Shown: piece by piece, positions 41,903-44,444 of the stretch | Position numbering within the stretch: position 1 is the first letter of the stretch | Layout of the letters: each line of letters opens with the position of its first letter | From: Streptomyces sp. RPT161 | GTDB taxonomy: Bacteria > Actinomycetota > Actinomycetes > Streptomycetales > Streptomycetaceae | Direction of reading: 5' to 3' | Assembly: GCF_027533845.1 (NCBI RefSeq) | Contig: NZ_JAPZVN010000035.1 | Span: forward strand, 1-44,444 | DNA length: 44,444 bases | Program-made: the position numbers and the translations under genes | The notes under the pieces: model-generated | What the model was told of the DNA's origin: nothing | Database searches by the model: none | What the model saw: the letters and a program-made list of their open reading frames with translations, nothing else

Positions 41903-43017
41903 TTCGGGAAGCGGCCCCAGAGGACACCGCCCCCACCCTGCCCAACCCGCTGTATGACGCGCACCCGGGCATCCGCCGCCCACACCGGCCCGGTCCGACA
42001 CCCCACCCGGAAGTGTTCTGCGGGTGGCTGGGCGAGACCGTGCACCATCTGGACCCCACATCCGAGGCCGACCCTGTCGCCGTGCTGGTCAACCTCATCT
42101 CCGCTGCCGGAGCCATCATCGGCCCCAAGCCCCACCTGTGGGTGGGCAACGACCGCCACCCCGCCCTGATTTGGGCCTTGACCATCGGCGCCACCTCCGC
42201 CGGACGTAAGGGTTCCGCCACCTCGACCGCCCGCCGCCTGCTGGCCGTGGCGTTCCCTGAGTTCTTCGGGCCCGACCACACCCCCCGCGGTCTGAACTCC
42301 GGCGAAGGACTGATCGAGTACGTCAAAGACGACGACAGCGACAACGCCTCGCCCGCCAACCTCGACAAACGGCTGTGGGTCGTGGAATCGGAGTACGCCG
42401 TCACCATGAGCCGCGGACGGCGCGAAGGGAGCAGCCTGCCCGGGGTCCTGCGGCAAGCCTGGGACGGCGAAGATCTCGGCTCCATGGTCCGCGACTCCAT
42501 GAAGGCCACCAGCCCGCACATCGCCATCCCCGGGCACATCACCCCCGACGAGTTCCGGGCCAAGATGCAGGACTCGGAAATGGCGGGCGGCACATACACC
42601 CGGTTCCTGCCGATCTTCTGCCACCGCAACCTGATCCTGCCGGAATCCCGCGGCGCGGACGCGCAGCTCATCGACAACCTCGCCCACGGCTGGCGCACGG
42701 TGCTCAACGACGCCGCCATGGTCGACCAGGTCCAACTCAGCCCGCACGCTCGGGCTTTGTACCGCGATGAGATCTACCCCGAGCTGACCGACGACGCCAG
42801 CCAAGGCGCGATCGCGGAATTCGCCGCCCGAGCAGCCCCGTACGTACAGCGCGTCGCCATGGTCTACGCCCTGTGCGACCACACCGACTCCATCGCGGAG
42901 CCGCACATGCGGGCCGCATACCGGCTCATCCAGTACGCCCGCGCCACCGCCATCCACCTCCTCGGCGCCACCGGCGGTGACCCACATTCGGGAGCTGGTT
43001 CACGCTCTCGAAAGTGA
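41845..43017 (+). pseudogene. Primase/helicase-like (DUF3987-type) replication protein remnant
   Basis: An open frame of 390 codons. From about position 41930 it resembles the C-terminal half of the prim-pol/DUF3987 replication proteins of actinomycete integrative elements and phages: HPEVFCGWLGETVHHLDPTS, the atypical P-loop GATSAGRKGS, and WVVESEYAVTMSR. The N-terminal prim-pol domain is absent. The GTG at 41845 lies inside the antisense of the HAD fragment, so it is not a native start. The C-terminus ends abruptly in an unrelated stretch (HSGAGSRSRK), where an integrase fragment is joined at about 42972. It is most likely a non-functional leftover. Confidence 0.75.
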
Positions 43018-43830
43018 TCCGATGGCAGGAAGCTACGCGCGAACGATCTACAGCAACCTTCGGGCGGTGCTCTCCTCCGCCGTGGATGACGGATTCCTGC
43101 CCCGCAATCCGTGCGGCGCCAAGTCCGTCCGCCCCCCCCGGCCGCCAACGGGGCCCGCCTCGTTCCGTGGCTCCCAGAGCAGGTCTTCGCGGTGCGTGCC
43201 GCTCTGCCCGAGCGTTACCAGGCCATGACCGATGTAGGCGGAGGTTGCGGGCTTCGGCAAGGGGAGATCATCGGGCTTGCCGATGATGCCCTGGACTTCG
43301 AAGCCGACACGCTGCACGTGGTGCGGCAGGTCAAGCTGATTCGGGGCGTCGCCGTATTCGCGCCGCCGGAGTGCGGCAAGGAGCGGGACGTGCCGCTACC
43401 CGCCTCCGTGGCCGTAGCTCTCCGGGCGCACGTGGATCAATACAAACCGGTGGAGATCACCCTCCCGTGGAAGACGCCGGAGGGACCGAAGGTGACTCAC
43501 CGGCTGCTGTTCACGAACACCGCGGGAGGGATCGTCTGGCGGAGCAACTTCAACATCCAGGAATGGAAGCCCGCTCTCGCTGCGGCTGGGCTCATTCCGG
43601 AGCCGGAGCAGGGCCAGCCGTACGTCTCGGCGCGTGAGCACGGGATGCATGCCCTGAGGCACTTCTACGCTTCGGTACTCCTGGACGCCGGGGAGAGCAT
43701 CAAGGCCGTCAGCGAATATCTGGGCCACACCGACCCCGCCCTGACGTTGCGGGTGTACGCGCACCTGATGCCGAATAGCAAGGAGCGGGCTCGGCGCGCT
43801 GTCGACGCGGTTCTGTCAGCGGACCGCTAG
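42977..43830 (+). pseudogene. Tyrosine recombinase (integrase), truncated and frameshifted
   Basis: A phage/ICE-type integrase. Two frames carry it: residues from THIRELVHALESDP to NPCGAKSVRPP (42977-43131), then, after a C8 run (43132-43139), AANGARLVPWLPEQVFAVRA to the stop at 43830. Catalytic residues are all present in the second part: Arg in GLRQGE, His-x-x-Arg in HALRHFYA and Tyr in LRVYAHL. The first 50-100 residues (arm-binding domain and start) are missing, cut off at the junction with the primase remnant. The frameshift may be a sequencing artefact, but the N-terminal loss is not. Confidence 0.85.
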
Positions 43831-44417
43831 GCATTTACCTCCTCGGGGGTCTCCCCCGAGGAGGTGTGCCCCGCCGTCTGCCCCGCCCTGCTCCGTAGCG
43901 CAGCCTCGTACTCCCGACGGTGTGCCGTTGCCTCCTGTGTGAGGGCCGTAGGTGGCGGCAAAGGATCTTCTCTGAGGAAGGCTCCGAGGCAGCTCAGTGC
44001 CTCGTAGGGGAGGTCATGCGCCCCCTGCATGCGGTCTGGGTAAGAACCTTTGGTGCTCTGAAAGACGAGCATGCTGGCGGTCACGATGTCTCCAATGCGT
44101 TCGGCGAGAGCACGCTCTGGAAGCCTGACGAGCGCGAGCCGAATGCGCTGGTGATGCTTAAGGGCCGCCAAGCGAAAGGGTTTCATGACGCTCTCCGGCG
44201 CCGCCTCTTCCGGGTACGTCCCAGCAAGGTCCTTAAGGGCGATGAGCTCTTGGGAGATTGCGTCGACAGTTTCCCTGGCAAGCCGTTCCCGCTGCTCTCT
44301 ACGAGCTTCAGACCGCTGGTGACGCTGGGTGACCAGCGTCGTGGCGATCGATCCTCCCGCGCCTACCAGCGCGCCGACGAGACCCGAGACCCCACTTATC
44401 CACGCTCCTGCGTCCAC
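43827..44417 (-). CDS. Small membrane protein of unknown function
   Basis: A 196-aa protein. Residues 8-32 form a single transmembrane segment rich in Gly/Val/Ala (GVSGLVGALVGAGGSIATTLV), followed by a highly charged helical, possibly coiled-coil stretch (QRHQRSEARREQRERLARE) and an alpha-helical cytosolic domain. No family is recognised. GTG 44417 is the best start visible. Codon usage is less GC-biased than the core genes, in line with acquired DNA. Its stop is inside a 12-bp hairpin and it overlaps the integrase remnant tail-to-tail by 4 bp. Similar single-span proteins are found beside mobile-element integrases, but no function can be assigned. Confidence 0.7.
   Translation of the reverse strand: MDAGAWISGVSGLVGALVGAGGSIATTLVTQRHQRSEARREQRERLARETVDAISQELIALKDLAGTYPEEAAPESVMKPFRLAALKHHQRIRLALVRLPERALAERIGDIVTASMLVFQSTKGSYPDRMQGAHDLPYEALSCLGAFLREDPLPPPTALTQEATAHRREYEAALRSRAGQTAGHTSSGETPEEVNA
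43838..43864. terminator. Bidirectional hairpin at the convergent 3' ends
   Basis: A perfect 12-bp stem (CCTCCTCGGGGG and its complement) with a TCT loop. It follows the integrase stop by 7 nt and lies inside the last codons of the minus-strand membrane-protein gene, where it encodes part of the C-terminus. It can terminate the plus-strand transcript. Confidence 0.75.
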
Positions 44418-44444
44418 GGGAACATACTGGTCGAGGTGCTGTTC

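Noticed and set aside
41660-42061. Complete 133-aa HAD protein
   Set aside because: Only residues from about MKPDP onward are HAD-like. The upstream residues are antisense to the primase remnant and lack the nucleophile motif.
1-44444. CRISPR arrays, insertion sequences with terminal repeats, rRNA or tRNA genes
   Set aside because: None could be identified on either strand by reading the sequence; the only mobile-element trace is the integrase/primase scar at 41.9-43.8 kb.

Overview
The window looks like a core chromosomal segment of a Streptomyces or close relative. GC content is very high, third codon positions are almost all G/C, SD sequences are GGAGG-type, GTG starts are common, and twin-arginine lipoprotein and PucR/Lrp/MerR/TrmB regulators are present. 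From memory, the gene order (rseP-dxr ... gabT ... pot operon ... Lrp-aminotransferase) resembles the SCO5650-SCO5696 part of the S. coelicolor chromosome; I could not check this. No rRNA, tRNA or CRISPR array was seen.

Layout. (1) 1-4835: dxr and rseP (isoprenoid and site-2 protease pair) and a large acyl-CoA dehydrogenase, all on the minus strand. (2) 5092-12059: a GABA-type locus with an aldehyde dehydrogenase, a PucR regulator and an orphan TraM/VirD4-like ATPase on minus, diverging from gabT on plus. (3) 12204-15095: a PAP2 phosphatase, mmsA (frameshifted near its 3' end as sequenced) and a small prim-pol-like protein. (4) 15344-24523: a six-gene minus-strand polyamine operon (aldehyde dehydrogenase, potD-like, potA-, potB-, potC-like, FAD oxidase), divergent from a second PucR gene. 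A 21-bp near-perfect palindrome lies between them. (5) 24520-31296: a TrmB-like regulator divergent from a secreted S53 peptidase, a DUF4190/DUF4352-type membrane protein, an adenosine deaminase, a quinone-oxidoreductase-like enzyme and a MerR regulator. (6) 31353-34831: a gamma-aminobutyraldehyde dehydrogenase divergent from an Lrp regulator plus aminotransferase, with a 20-bp dyad between. (7) 34990-36779: an ABC ATPase/permease pair. (8) 36990-39842: a TPP-riboswitch-controlled ECF transporter (ykoE-ecfAA-ecfT) for thiamine or its precursor. (9) 39895-41470: rlmN and a small secreted peptide. (10) 41660-44417: an accessory scar made of a truncated HAD phosphatase, a primase/helicase remnant fused to a truncated, frameshifted tyrosine integrase, and a small membrane protein.

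How the genes work together. Regions 2, 4 and 6 together encode uptake of putrescine/spermidine and nearly all steps from putrescine to succinate. The aminotransferase or the FAD oxidase makes an aminoaldehyde, two aldehyde dehydrogenases oxidise it to GABA, GabT makes succinate semialdehyde, and a further aldehyde dehydrogenase could finish. Three separate regulators (two PucR, one Lrp) sit at the branch points, and two of the three divergent intergenic regions carry clear dyads. No gamma-glutamylpolyamine synthetase is in the window.
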